Source: Sphingomonas faeni (GTDB taxonomy: Bacteria; Pseudomonadota; Alphaproteobacteria; Sphingomonadales; Sphingomonadaceae). From it: a stretch of 64,000 nucleotides of DNA. The DNA lies in NCBI RefSeq assembly GCF_003053745.1, contig NZ_QAYE01000001.1, forward strand, positions 186,001-250,000, written 5' to 3'. Below are positions 25,523 through 33,908 of this stretch, one piece after another. How positions within the stretch are numbered: position 1 is the stretch's first letter; every line of letters starts with the position of its first letter. A program made the translations under genes and the position numbers. The notes below the pieces were generated by a model. It was not told the origin of the DNA. It did not search any database and saw nothing but the letters and a program-made list of their open reading frames with translations.

Positions 25523-26767
25523 TCACGCGAACATTTCCATTTGCTTGGGTTTCGGGGCGACGATGGGGCGGAGTTCGGCTCTGTCCGCCAGAACCACCGG
25601 GCGCCAGTCTTCGGCGATGATAAAGGGGCGGAGCTTGGCGACTGACACGGTCAAGCGGGCGATGTCCGCCAAATGCAGGCGGCGCCAGCGGCGGCTGGTC
25701 AGGATGCCGTTGACTGCCTTTACGCCGAGTCCGGGGACGCGGAGGAGCATTTCGCGGGGGGCGCGGTTGACGTCTACCGGGAAAGATCCGCGGAATTTGA
25801 GCGCCCAGGCGAGCTTGGGGTCGATGTCGAGCGGGAGCATGCCGGTTGCGTCGTCGGCGGCGGCGACGACTTCGTGCGGCTGGAACTCGTAGAAGCGCAT
25901 CAGCCAGTCGGACTGATATAGTCGGTGCTCGCGCATCAGCGGCGGGCGTTGGAGTGGCAACACTGCGCTTGCATCGGGGATGGGGCTGAACGCGGAATAA
26001 TAGACGCGGCGCAGGCCGAAGCGGTCGTACAGGGTCGACGCCTTCCGGACGATGTCGCCGTCGGTCGCGGCGTCTGCACCGACGATCATCTGGGTCGACT
26101 GGCCGGCGGGGGCGTAGCGAGGCGCGGACTTGTACTTGGCCTTGGCGTCCTTGCCGTCGATGATCGAGGCCTTCACCTCCGCCATCGCGGTCTCGATGCG
26201 GACGCCGTCCTTTTCCGGGGCAAGGCGCTTCAGGCCGTTTGCGGTCGGGAGTTCGACGTTGATCGAGACGCGGTCGGCGTACAGCCCGGCTTGGTGAACG
26301 AGTTCGGGATCGGCGTCGGGGATCGTCTTGAGGTGGATGTAGCCGCGGAAATGGTGGTCCTCGCGCAAACTCCGCGCGACCTCGACCATTTGCTCCATCG
26401 TGTAGTTCGACGATGCGATGATGCCGGACGAAAGGAACAGCCCCTCGATATAATTGCGCTTGTAGAAGGCGATGGTGAGATCGACGACTTCCTTCGCCGT
26501 AAAGCGGGCGCGGCGGACGTTCGAGCTCTTGCGGTTGATGCAATAATGGCAGTCGAAGATGCAGCTGTTGGTCAGCAGGATCTTGAGCAGCGAGATACAG
26601 CGGCCGTCGGGCGCATAGGCGTGGCAGATGCCCATGCCTTCGGTCGAGCCGAGCCCCTTGCCGTCCTTCGAATTGCGCTTGGTCGTGCCGGACGATGCGC
26701 AGGAGGCATCGTATTTGGCCGCGTCGGCGAGAATCTCGAGCTTTTCGCGGGTGTCGAGTTGGGCCAT
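25523..26767 (-). CDS. Putative DNA modification/repair radical SAM protein
   Basis: The 414 residues match the TIGR03916 family, typically paired with DUF4130 proteins; its chemistry is not known. The radical SAM cluster motif CxxxCxxC is at Cys69, Cys73 and Cys76 (CIFDCHYC). An upstream Cys pair region (DASCASSGT, GICHAY, GRCISLLK) is also conserved in the family. Near the C-terminus a helix-hairpin-helix (LLRVPGLGVKAVNGIL) suggests DNA binding. It is the first gene of the probable two-gene operon with the UdgX fusion, and a LexA-type box lies two bases before its start. Confidence 0.92.
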   Translation of the reverse strand: MAQLDTREKLEILADAAKYDASCASSGTTKRNSKDGKGLGSTEGMGICHAYAPDGRCISLLKILLTNSCIFDCHYCINRKSSNVRRARFTAKEVVDLTIAFYKRNYIEGLFLSSGIIASSNYTMEQMVEVARSLREDHHFRGYIHLKTIPDADPELVHQAGLYADRVSINVELPTANGLKRLAPEKDGVRIETAMAEVKASIIDGKDAKAKYKSAPRYAPAGQSTQMIVGADAATDGDIVRKASTLYDRFGLRRVYYSAFSPIPDASAVLPLQRPPLMREHRLYQSDWLMRFYEFQPHEVVAAADDATGMLPLDIDPKLAWALKFRGSFPVDVNRAPREMLLRVPGLGVKAVNGILTSRRWRRLHLADIARLTVSVAKLRPFIIAEDWRPVVLADRAELRPIVAPKPKQMEMFA

Positions 26768-26769
26768 TC

Positions 26770-26784
26770 GTTCGTCTTACGTTC
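26770..26784. promoter_or_regulatory. LexA (SOS) box, alphaproteobacterial type
   Basis: GTTC GTCTTAC GTTC is an exact match to the alphaproteobacterial LexA operator GTTC-N7-GTTC. It lies directly before the ATG (26767) of the minus-strand radical SAM gene. An exact eight-base match is expected about once per strand-independent 64 kb by chance, so the weight comes from its place at a DNA-repair operon. Its position between promoter and start codon would suit repression by blocking. Confidence 0.6.
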
Positions 26785-26864
26785 CGCGAAAAGGGGTGTC
26801 GAGTGATGGAGATCAACTTGTCGCTATGTCGTTGTACTGGCCGCCTTTCGGGTCGGCTCCGATG

Positions 26865-26901
26865 CTGGAAGTGCACAAAGTGCAGACGCTGGGAGCATTT
26901 T
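26865..26901 (-). repeat. Conserved upstream element, copy 2
   Basis: On the plus strand it reads GGAAGTGCACAAAGTGCAGA then CGCTGGGAGCATTTT. It pairs with the element at 21650-21686 (opposite strand). A second GTCTGCACTT at 26908-26917 forms an inverted repeat with AAGTGCAGAC at 26879-26888, 19-20 bases apart. It lies about 98 bases before the radical SAM start. Confidence 0.6.
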
Positions 26902-26985
26902 GCCGATGTCTGCACTTAGGCCCTGACGTGGACGATTGCGGACTCACGACGGTGGCAGGATCGGGTTGTGTAGGACACCCGAAAG

Positions 26986-27162
26986 TCAGCCGAACAGATA
27001 GCGGACCAGGTCGACCATGCCGCCGAGGCTCACGGGGAGGAGCAGCAACAGGAAGAGATAGACGAAGATCAGGCGGGTGAGCGCCTTCTCGTGCCGATAC
27101 ACGGGCTTGCGGGGGGGCAGGTCCTCCTTGCGCGGCCAAATGCTGGATTCGTCGAGGAACAT
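26986..27162 (-). CDS. Small membrane protein downstream of smc
   Basis: A 58-residue open frame starting MFLDESSIWPRKEDLPPRK and ending MVDLVRYLFG. It has a basic N-terminal half (RKPVYRHEKALTR), one hydrophobic helix (LIFVYLFLLLLLPVSLGG) and a short C-terminus. Codon third positions are GC-rich throughout, like the neighbours. It starts 33 bases after the smc stop on the same strand, so it is likely co-transcribed with smc. No clear ribosome site is seen; coupling to smc is possible. No family is recognised. Confidence 0.65.
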   Translation of the reverse strand: MFLDESSIWPRKEDLPPRKPVYRHEKALTRLIFVYLFLLLLLPVSLGGMVDLVRYLFG

Positions 27163-27195
27163 CGAGGGTCAACGTCGCGCACGGGGATTGTCTCC

Positions 27196-30100
27196 CTACG
27201 CGGTTGCAATGAGTCCGGTCGCGGCTTGCAAGTCGACCGAGACCAGCCGGCTGACGCCGCGTTCGATCATCGTCACGCCGAACAGGCGGTGCATGCGGCT
27301 CATCGTGACGGCGTTGTGCGTGACGACGAGGTAGCGCGTGACGGTGTCGCGCGACATGCGGTCGAGCAGATCGCAGAAGCGCTCGATATTGGCGTCGTCG
27401 AGCGGGGCATCGACCTCGTCGAGGACGCAGATCGGCGCGGGGTTGGTCAGGAAAAGGCCGAAGATCAGCGCGACCGCGGTCAGCGCCTGTTCGCCGCCCG
27501 ACAGGAGGGTGAGCGACTGGAGGCGTTTGCCGGGTGGTTGCGCCATGATCTCGAGGCCGGCTTCGAGCGGGTCGTCGGAGTCTATCAGTTCCAAGTGCGC
27601 GGCGCCGCCGTCGAAGAGCGTGGTGAAGAGGCGCTGGAAATGGCCGTTGACCGCCTCGAACGCGGCGAGCAGGCGCTGGCGGCCTTCGCGGTTGAGCGTG
27701 CCGATCGAGCCGCGCAGGCGGTTGACGGCTTGGCCGAGTTCGTTGCGCTCGACCGCGTTGCCGCGCGCGGACTCTTCGAGTTCGGCGAGTTCGGTTTCGG
27801 CGACGAGGTTGACCGGGCCGATGCGTTCGCGGTCGGTGGTGAGGCGGTCGTGCGTGGCGGACTCTTCGGTTGGCGCGCGGACGTCGGCGACCGCGAAGCC
27901 GAGGCGTTCGGGGAGGACAGGGGCGGGGCATTGGAAGCGCTCGCCCGAGAGGCGGCCGAGATCGAGGCGGCGCGCTTCGTGGTTTTCGACGCGGGCGATC
28001 GCGCCGGCACGGGCTTCGCGGGCGACGGCGAGCGCTTCGGTGGCGGCGCGGTGGGCGTCGTCGGCGGTGCGGGCGGCGGTCTCCGCGGTGCGTTCGGTGG
28101 CGAGGAGCGCGTCGGCGGTTGTGCGCGCTTCCTGGTGTTCGGCGTCGAGCGTCTCGATTTCAGCGTCGAGCGCGGCAGGGCGAGCGGCGATCGCGGCGAG
28201 GTCGGTGGCGAGCGTGGTTTCGCGCGAGTCCATGGCGGCGATGCGTTTGGCGGCTTCACCGGCGCGCGCGCGCCAGCTTCGGGTGTCGGCTTGCGCCGCA
28301 GACAGGCGTTCGCGGTGGGTGGCGATGCTGCGGTCGAGCGTGGTGCGATCGGCGCGGGCCTGCGCGACGGCGGCGCGGGCACGTTCCGCGTCGTATTGGA
28401 GCGCGGCGACCTGACCCGCGTTGGCGGTGCCGTCGGGGACGGCGGCCATCGCGGCTTCGGCGCGGGTGCGGTCGGCGTGCGCGTCGGCGACGTCGTCGGC
28501 GATGCGGTGCGCGCGGACGTCGAGGTCGGCGCGCTGGGTGGCGAGGCGTTCGAGCGCGGCGGCGGCGCGGTCTTCTTGACGGAGGGCGTCGCGCGTGTCG
28601 GTTTCAGCGCGTTGCAGGGCGGCGCGGGCGGTTTGCGACTGGCCTCTAGCTCGGGCGACCCGCTCGTCGATCGCGGCGCGGGTTCGTTCGGCGTCGTCCA
28701 GCGCTTTGGCTGCGGCGGGGCGGGCGGCCTGGAGCGCGGCGAGGCGGTTGCGGCGGACGAGGCGTTCGGCGGCGGCCGCGCCGGTGCCGGTTGCGGTGAA
28801 GCCGTCCCAGCGGCGGAGCTGGCCGTCCCGGGTGACGATGCGCTGGCCGACGGCGAGGTGTTGCTGGCCATCGGTGTCGACGACGAAGACCTGCGCGAGC
28901 CGGCGGGCGAGGGCGGGGGGCGCGTCGACATGCTTTGCCAGCGGTTCGGCGTCGGCGGGCGGGGCGGGGTCGTCTTCGCGAGGCTTGGCGCCGGCCCATG
29001 CATCGAGGCCGGTGTCGAGATCGTCGCCGAGTGCTGCGGCGAGTGCGCGTTCGTAGCCGGTGCTGGCCGAGACATGGTCGAGCAGCCGGTCGCGACCGCT
29101 GCGCTGCGTTGCCTTGGTGAGTGCGGTCACTTCGCTGTCGATCGCGGCGAGGTCTGCGCGGGCGGTGGCGCGAGCGGTTTCGGCGGCGTCTCGCGCGCTG
29201 GTCGCGGCGGCTTCGTCGGTGTCTGCCTGGGTGATGGCCTGGCGAGCGGACTCGGCGGCGGCGGTCGCGGCGCGTCGGGCTTCGGCGGCGGTTTCGCGCT
29301 CTGCGGCTAGCGGAACGGGGTCGCCGAGGGCGCGGAGGGCGGCGGCGATCTGCGCAGCGTCACGATCGGCGCGGTCGGCGCGGGTGCGGGCGGCGGCGAG
29401 GGCTGCGCTGGCGACGCGGACTTCGGCGGCGTCGCGGGCTTGCGTGGCGAGCGCCTGGGCGAGGGAGACTTCGGCGTCGCGGGCGCTGCGTTCGGTTTCG
29501 GCCAGTGCTGCGTCGAGATCGGGGATCGCGGCGGTGGCGTTGGCGATCGCGGTGTCGAGCGTCTTGGCCTCGTCGGCGAGGCGGGCGAGCGCGGCGGCGG
29601 CGTCGCTGGCGAGCGATCCTTCGCGGGCGCGGTCGTCGGCGATCCGGGCGCGGGCGTCGGTGAGGTCGGCGATCCTGCGCTCGACGCTGGCCTTCTCGGT
29701 CTTGAGCGCGGCGAGGCGGTGGGCGAGATCGCCGACCAGGTCGCGCGCGGCGAGCGCTGCTGTGCGCGCGGTTGAGACGGCTTCGATCGCGCGGTGCTGG
29801 TCTGCGGCGGCTGCGCGTTCGGCTTCGGCGGTGGCGTGGACGCGGGTTTCTGCGGCGCTGGCTTCGGCTTTGGCGGCATCGGCTGCGGTGGCGGCTTCGC
29901 GCCAGCGGGCGAAGAGCGTGCGTGCCTCGGCGACTCGGATCTGCGCGGAGATGAGGCGGTAGCGTTCGGCGGCGCGGGCCTGGCGCTTCAGCGTGGTGGC
30001 GCGCGCGTCCTGGTCGGAGATGATCTCGTCGAGCTTGGCGAGATTGGCTTCGGTGGCGCGGAGTTTCCCCTCGGCGTCCTTCCGCCGGACGTGGAGGCCG

Positions 30101-30582
30101 GCGATCCCGGCGGCTTCCTCCAGCATGGCGCGGCGATCAGCGGGTTTGGCGGCGATGACCGCGCCGATCTTGCCCTGGCTGACGAGCGCGGGGGAGTGCG
30201 CGCCGGTCGCGGCGTCGGCGAAGAGCAGGCCGACGTCCTTTGCGCGGACGTCGCGGCCATCGATCCGGTAGGCGGAGCCGGCGCCGCGCTCGATCCGGCG
30301 GACGATCTCGCGCTCGTCGCCGGCGATCTCGGCGAGGATCGAGACTTCGGCGAAGTCGCGTGGGGGGCGGGTTGCGGTGCCGGCGAAGATGACGTCTTCC
30401 ATGCCGGCGCCGCGCAGGGACTTGGCGCTGGCCTCGCCCATCGTCCAGCGGAGCGCTTCGAGGAGGTTGGATTTACCGCAGCCGTTGGGGCCGACGACGC
30501 CGGTCAGGCCGGGTTCGATGCGGAGGTCGGCTGGGTCGACGAAGCTCTTGAAGCCGGTGATGCGGAGGCGCTTGATCTGCAT
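27196..30582 (-). CDS. smc: Chromosome segregation protein SMC
   Basis: Condensin ATPase that organises and separates sister chromosomes. The 1128 residues show the full layout: N-terminal Walker A GPNGCGKS at 31-38, two long Ala-rich coiled coils, a central hinge around residues 490-620 (DHVSASTGYERALAAALGDDLDTG ... RRWDGFTATG), and C-terminal signature LLSGGEQALTAVALIFGLFL with Walker B ICVLDEVDAPLDDANI. The N-terminal MQIKRLRITGFKSF is typical. It follows two DsbA-like genes and a dciA-like gene on the same strand. Confidence 0.97.
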   Translation of the reverse strand: MQIKRLRITGFKSFVDPADLRIEPGLTGVVGPNGCGKSNLLEALRWTMGEASAKSLRGAGMEDVIFAGTATRPPRDFAEVSILAEIAGDEREIVRRIERGAGSAYRIDGRDVRAKDVGLLFADAATGAHSPALVSQGKIGAVIAAKPADRRAMLEEAAGIAGLHVRRKDAEGKLRATEANLAKLDEIISDQDARATTLKRQARAAERYRLISAQIRVAEARTLFARWREAATAADAAKAEASAAETRVHATAEAERAAAADQHRAIEAVSTARTAALAARDLVGDLAHRLAALKTEKASVERRIADLTDARARIADDRAREGSLASDAAAALARLADEAKTLDTAIANATAAIPDLDAALAETERSARDAEVSLAQALATQARDAAEVRVASAALAAARTRADRADRDAAQIAAALRALGDPVPLAAERETAAEARRAATAAAESARQAITQADTDEAAATSARDAAETARATARADLAAIDSEVTALTKATQRSGRDRLLDHVSASTGYERALAAALGDDLDTGLDAWAGAKPREDDPAPPADAEPLAKHVDAPPALARRLAQVFVVDTDGQQHLAVGQRIVTRDGQLRRWDGFTATGTGAAAAERLVRRNRLAALQAARPAAAKALDDAERTRAAIDERVARARGQSQTARAALQRAETDTRDALRQEDRAAAALERLATQRADLDVRAHRIADDVADAHADRTRAEAAMAAVPDGTANAGQVAALQYDAERARAAVAQARADRTTLDRSIATHRERLSAAQADTRSWRARAGEAAKRIAAMDSRETTLATDLAAIAARPAALDAEIETLDAEHQEARTTADALLATERTAETAARTADDAHRAATEALAVAREARAGAIARVENHEARRLDLGRLSGERFQCPAPVLPERLGFAVADVRAPTEESATHDRLTTDRERIGPVNLVAETELAELEESARGNAVERNELGQAVNRLRGSIGTLNREGRQRLLAAFEAVNGHFQRLFTTLFDGGAAHLELIDSDDPLEAGLEIMAQPPGKRLQSLTLLSGGEQALTAVALIFGLFLTNPAPICVLDEVDAPLDDANIERFCDLLDRMSRDTVTRYLVVTHNAVTMSRMHRLFGVTMIERGVSRLVSVDLQAATGLIATA

Positions 30583-30632
30583 TTCTTGCGCCCCCCCGAC
30601 GACTGAGTGTTTCGCGCCTCGCCTTACCTCAT

Positions 30633-30781
30633 CCGTTCGTGCTGAGTAGAGACCGAGTAGCTCCGTCAGGAGCGTATCGAGGGCTCGTATCGAAGCAGGG
30701 TTCCGCCCGCCAACCTGTCCTTCGATACGCCGTCTCGATACGCTGCGTTGCAGCTACTCGACGGCTACTCAGGACGAACGG
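30633..30781. repeat. Large inverted repeat, TCGATACG family, copy 1
   Basis: Outer arms CCGTTCGTGCTGAGTAG and CTACTCAGGACGAACGG and several inner TCGATACG/CGTATCGA pairs form a nested palindrome of about 149 bases. A sister copy is at 46669-46816. It fills most of the gap 30583-30836 between smc and the DsbA-like gene, which are both on the minus strand. Confidence 0.85.
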
Positions 30782-30836
30782 CAGTGGAGTGAGCCTTCGT
30801 CCTAAGCAGAGCTAGTGCAGCGTTTGACGGCGAAGC

Positions 30837-31577
30837 TTACGCCCCAGCGGCCTTCAGAGCCTTCTCCATCTGGTCCCAGCTCACGACCTGATCGAGCTTC
30901 TTGTCGTTGATCAGGAACGTGGGCGTGCCCGTGACCGTCCCGGCCTGCATCGCGTTCTCGGTCGGCTTGGCCATCACTTCGAGCTGCTCCTGATCCGCGA
31001 GGCAGGCACGTGCCTTCGCTTCCGGGATCCCGCGCTGCTTGACGAAATCGATCGCGCCCATCTGCTCGGCGAGCTTGGTCGCGACGACCGTCGGCGGCTG
31101 GTTGGCGAGCGCCTTCTGCTGGTCGGGGGTCATCGCCTGGAGCTTGTCGAGGAAGGCGATCTGGTTGCCGTACATCTGCTCGAGGATCGGGAAGAACGGC
31201 GCCACGCCGCCACACTGGCCGAGCAGCGTCAGCGCCACGTCGGGTGCGCCGTGGACGAGGAAGTCGCGAAATTCGAAGCTGACTTTCCCGGTCGAGACGT
31301 ACTTCTCGGTCAGTGGCTTGTACGCTTCGCGACCGAACGCGCCACAGGTCGGGCACGAGCGCGCGCCGTATTCGACGAGCTTGATCGGTGCGTTCGGGTT
31401 GCCCATCAGGTAACCCTCGGGGGTCTTCACGACCGTCTCGGTCCAGTTCTGGCCGGCGGGGGCTGCGGCGGCTGCTACCGGCGCGGCGGCGGGCGCATCG
31501 ACATTACCGGTCGAATCGTTCTTCGAGCAGGCGGCGAGCGCGAGCGGCAGGACGGCAAGCGTGGTCAGGAACTTCAT
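30837..31577 (-). CDS. DsbA-like thioredoxin-fold lipoprotein
   Basis: The 246 residues begin with a lipoprotein signal (MKFLTTLAVLPLALAAC, lipid attachment at Cys17). A Pro/Ala spacer is followed by a thioredoxin-fold domain of the DsbA/BdbD/DSBA_4 type with the active site CPTC at 75-78 and cis-Pro in TGTPTFLINDKKL. It probably forms or isomerises disulfides at the membrane surface. The ATG at 31577 is chosen because it starts the lipoprotein signal; the frame is open further upstream through the preceding gene. It follows the second DsbA-like gene by 26 bases. Confidence 0.92.
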   Translation of the reverse strand: MKFLTTLAVLPLALAACSKNDSTGNVDAPAAAPVAAAAAPAGQNWTETVVKTPEGYLMGNPNAPIKLVEYGARSCPTCGAFGREAYKPLTEKYVSTGKVSFEFRDFLVHGAPDVALTLLGQCGGVAPFFPILEQMYGNQIAFLDKLQAMTPDQQKALANQPPTVVATKLAEQMGAIDFVKQRGIPEAKARACLADQEQLEVMAKPTENAMQAGTVTGTPTFLINDKKLDQVVSWDQMEKALKAAGA

Positions 31578-31603
31578 CGGGTTACTCCAGTGGATCACGT
31601 GAA

Positions 31604-32269
31604 TTAACGGGCGCCGGCCTTGCGGAGCGCGGGTTCGAGCTGTTCCCAGCCGACATGCGGGACGAGTCTGCCGTTGAGGTAGAAGGTCGGCGTGGAGTCG
31701 ATCTCCTTCGGCGCGTCGGCGGTCAGTTTGACGATGCGGTCGATCTCGGGCTGGTTGGCGAAGCACGCGTTTATCGCGGCGTCCGACAGCCCGCGTGCCT
31801 TGACGAACGCGGTCAGGCCGGAGCCGTCTGCGTTGGCGCGGATCTGGGCGGCGGCGGGGTACATGTTCAGGCGCGCGGCGTTGCCCTGCTGGTATTCGAT
31901 CCCGCGCTCGAGCCATTGCGGTTGCGCGGCGAAGATCGCGGACGAGGTGGCGGAGAAGCCTTTCGGGCCGGTGCAGCGGGCGAGGATCGCCGCGGCCAGA
32001 TCGAGCCGGTCGCGGATGAAGCTGCGGACTTCGAGGCTGGTCGAGCCCGACGCGATCATCTGGCGCTTGAGCACGGGTTCGGACTTTACCGAGAAGTCGG
32101 CGCAGTGCGAGCAGGTGTAGCTGGCGTATTCGACGAGCTTCACACGCGCGGCGGGGTTGCCGATCAGGTAGGCGCCCGAGGGGAGAATGCGCGCGGTTTG
32201 CGACCAGTCGCGCTTGGGGGCGGCGCCGGTCAGCAGGAAGAGGGCGAAGACGGCAAGGAGGACGCGCAT
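31604..32269 (-). CDS. DsbA-like thiol:disulfide interchange protein
   Basis: The 221 residues have a signal peptide (MRVLLAVFALFLLTGAA) and a thioredoxin-fold domain with active site CSHC at 53-56, in VKLVEYASYTCSHCADFS, and cis-Pro in DSTPTFYLNGRLVP. It is a paralogue of the lipoprotein encoded next, sharing YLxGNPxAxxKLVEY and WxxxxxALxxAGA patterns, so the pair arose by tandem duplication. Its start overlaps the stop of the dciA-like gene by one base. Confidence 0.93.
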   Translation of the reverse strand: MRVLLAVFALFLLTGAAPKRDWSQTARILPSGAYLIGNPAARVKLVEYASYTCSHCADFSVKSEPVLKRQMIASGSTSLEVRSFIRDRLDLAAAILARCTGPKGFSATSSAIFAAQPQWLERGIEYQQGNAARLNMYPAAAQIRANADGSGLTAFVKARGLSDAAINACFANQPEIDRIVKLTADAPKEIDSTPTFYLNGRLVPHVGWEQLEPALRKAGAR

Positions 32270-32844
32270 CAGTTGATCCTGGGAAAGCCGTGCGTCGAGG
32301 CGACGCCGGCGGCGAGGGATTCGAGAACGGCGCGCAGTTCCGGATCGGCGATGCCCTTCAGGCTCATACCGAGATCGACGGGGACCGGGCGGATCGAAGG
32401 CGGCGCTTTGCGCGGGACGGGGGCGGCGACCTCGCCCTGGCGGATCGCGACCTTCACGATCGCGGCATAGCCGAAGAAGCGGTTCACGCGCTCGATGATC
32501 TCGGGTGCGATGTGCTGCATCATCGGGGCGTGCGCGCCGCGGACGGTAAGCGTGAGGACGCCGTCCTGCTTCTTGCCGACCGGGAAGCGGATCGATTCGG
32601 GGATGCTCGCGCCCGCCAGTTTGGCGCCGACGATCTCGGGCCAGCGGCTGACGATCGAGGACTGGACGAAGCCGAATCGCCGGAATGCCGCGCCGCCGAT
32701 CGCGGGCAACAGCTCGGCGACCGCGCGCGAGCGGTTCTCTCGCGGGGCGTCGGGATCGGTCCTGCCTTTAATGCGCTTCGTCGCCGGCTTGGGCGTCGCA
32801 GATTTAGGCACAGAAACGGGCGGCTTGCTCATCTGCGAACCCAT
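32269..32844 (-). CDS. DUF721/DciA-like protein
   Basis: The roughly 190 residues fit the DUF721 family; DciA members load the replicative helicase. The N-terminus is basic and disordered (KPATKRIKGRTDPDAPRENR). The conserved DUF721 block follows: AELLPAIGGAAFRRFGFVQSSIVSRWPEIVGAKLAGASIPESIRFP and LTLTVRGAHAPMMQHIAPEIIERVNRFFGYAAI. The ATG at 32844 or that at 32832 may be the start; neither has a strong ribosome site. It is divergent from mutY with only 14 bases between the starts, so promoters of one must lie in the other gene. Confidence 0.88.
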   Translation of the reverse strand: MGSQMSKPPVSVPKSATPKPATKRIKGRTDPDAPRENRSRAVAELLPAIGGAAFRRFGFVQSSIVSRWPEIVGAKLAGASIPESIRFPVGKKQDGVLTLTVRGAHAPMMQHIAPEIIERVNRFFGYAAIVKVAIRQGEVAAPVPRKAPPSIRPVPVDLGMSLKGIADPELRAVLESLAAGVASTHGFPRIN

Positions 32845-32858
32845 GCCATAGGCGACGC

Positions 32859-33908
32859 GTGAACGCCAAGCGCTCTTCGGTCTCCGGGGCCCTGCTCGAC
32901 TGGTATGACGCGCATCGTCGCGACCTGCCGTGGCGCGCGAAGCCGGGCGAGGCGGTCGATCCGTACCGGGTGTGGCTGTCCGAGGTGATGTTGCAGCAGA
33001 CGACGGTGGCCGCGGTGACGCCGCGGTTCCTCGCGTGGACCGCGCGGTGGCCGGATTTCGCGAGTCTGGCGGCGGCGGACGACGCCGATGTGATGGCGGC
33101 TTGGGCGGGGCTTGGCTATTATGCACGAGCGCGCAATCTGGTGAAGGCGGCGAAGGCCGTGGTCGCCGAGCATGGCGGCGTGTTTCCGCGGACCGAGGTG
33201 GAGCTGCGCGCGCTGCCGGGGCTGGGTGCGTATACCGCGGCGGCGGTGGCGGCGATCGCGTTTGGCGAGCGGGCGGTGGTGGTCGATGCGAATGTCGAGC
33301 GGGTGGTCGCGCGGCTGTTTGCGATCGAGACTCCCTTGCCGGCGGCGCGGCCTGCGATCCGATTGGCGGGGGATTCGATTACGCCGGATGCTCGGGCGGG
33401 CGATTTTGCGCAGGCGATGATGGATCTGGGGTCGGGGACCTGCACGTCGCGCGCGCCGAAGTGCCTGCTGTGTCCGATCCGCGCGTTTTGCGAAGGCCTC
33501 AAGCAGGGCGCGCCGGAGCGGTTGCCGGTGAAGGCGAAGAAGGCGGCCAAGCCTCAGCGGTACGGGACGATCTTCTGGCTGGAGCGCGACGGGCAGGTGC
33601 TGCTGGTGCGGCGTCCGGACAAGGGTTTGCTGGGCGGGATGCGCGCGTTTCCGACCGGGCCCTGGGGTGATGCTCTCCCCGGTTTCGAGGACGCGCCGGC
33701 GCAGGCGGACTGGCGGATGCTGGACGTCACCGTCGCACACGGATTTACGCATTTCGATCTGCAACTGACGCTTGCGGTGGCGACGGTCGAGGCGCATCAA
33801 CCCGGCGTTCCAACGGCAAGCGAATGGTGGCCGATCGACGAGCTGGATACCGCCGGCCTCCCGACCGTTTTCGCCAAGGCCGGCAAGACCATACGGAGAG
33901 CTGCGTGA
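32859..33908 (+). CDS. mutY: A/G-specific adenine glycosylase MutY
   Basis: Removes adenine mispaired with 8-oxoguanine. The 349 residues show the HhH-GPD glycosylase domain with catalytic Glu42 in LSEVMLQQT, a helix-hairpin-helix LRALPGLGAYTAAAVAAIAFG, and Asp143 in VDANVERV. The four-Cys iron-sulfur loop has the spacing C-x6-C-x2-C-x5-C (CTSRAPKCLLCPIRAFC). A Nudix-like C-terminal domain recognises 8-oxoG (LLVRRPDKGLLGGMRAFP). The GTG at 32859 gives MNAKRSSV. The stop overlaps the next start by four bases. Confidence 0.96.
   Translation: MNAKRSSVSGALLDWYDAHRRDLPWRAKPGEAVDPYRVWLSEVMLQQTTVAAVTPRFLAWTARWPDFASLAAADDADVMAAWAGLGYYARARNLVKAAKAVVAEHGGVFPRTEVELRALPGLGAYTAAAVAAIAFGERAVVVDANVERVVARLFAIETPLPAARPAIRLAGDSITPDARAGDFAQAMMDLGSGTCTSRAPKCLLCPIRAFCEGLKQGAPERLPVKAKKAAKPQRYGTIFWLERDGQVLLVRRPDKGLLGGMRAFPTGPWGDALPGFEDAPAQADWRMLDVTVAHGFTHFDLQLTLAVATVEAHQPGVPTASEWWPIDELDTAGLPTVFAKAGKTIRRAA

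Noticed and set aside
27091..29310. Long plus-strand open frame opposite smc
   Set aside because: The Gly/Arg/Ala composition mirrors the Ala-rich coiled coil of smc on the other strand. No domain is visible.
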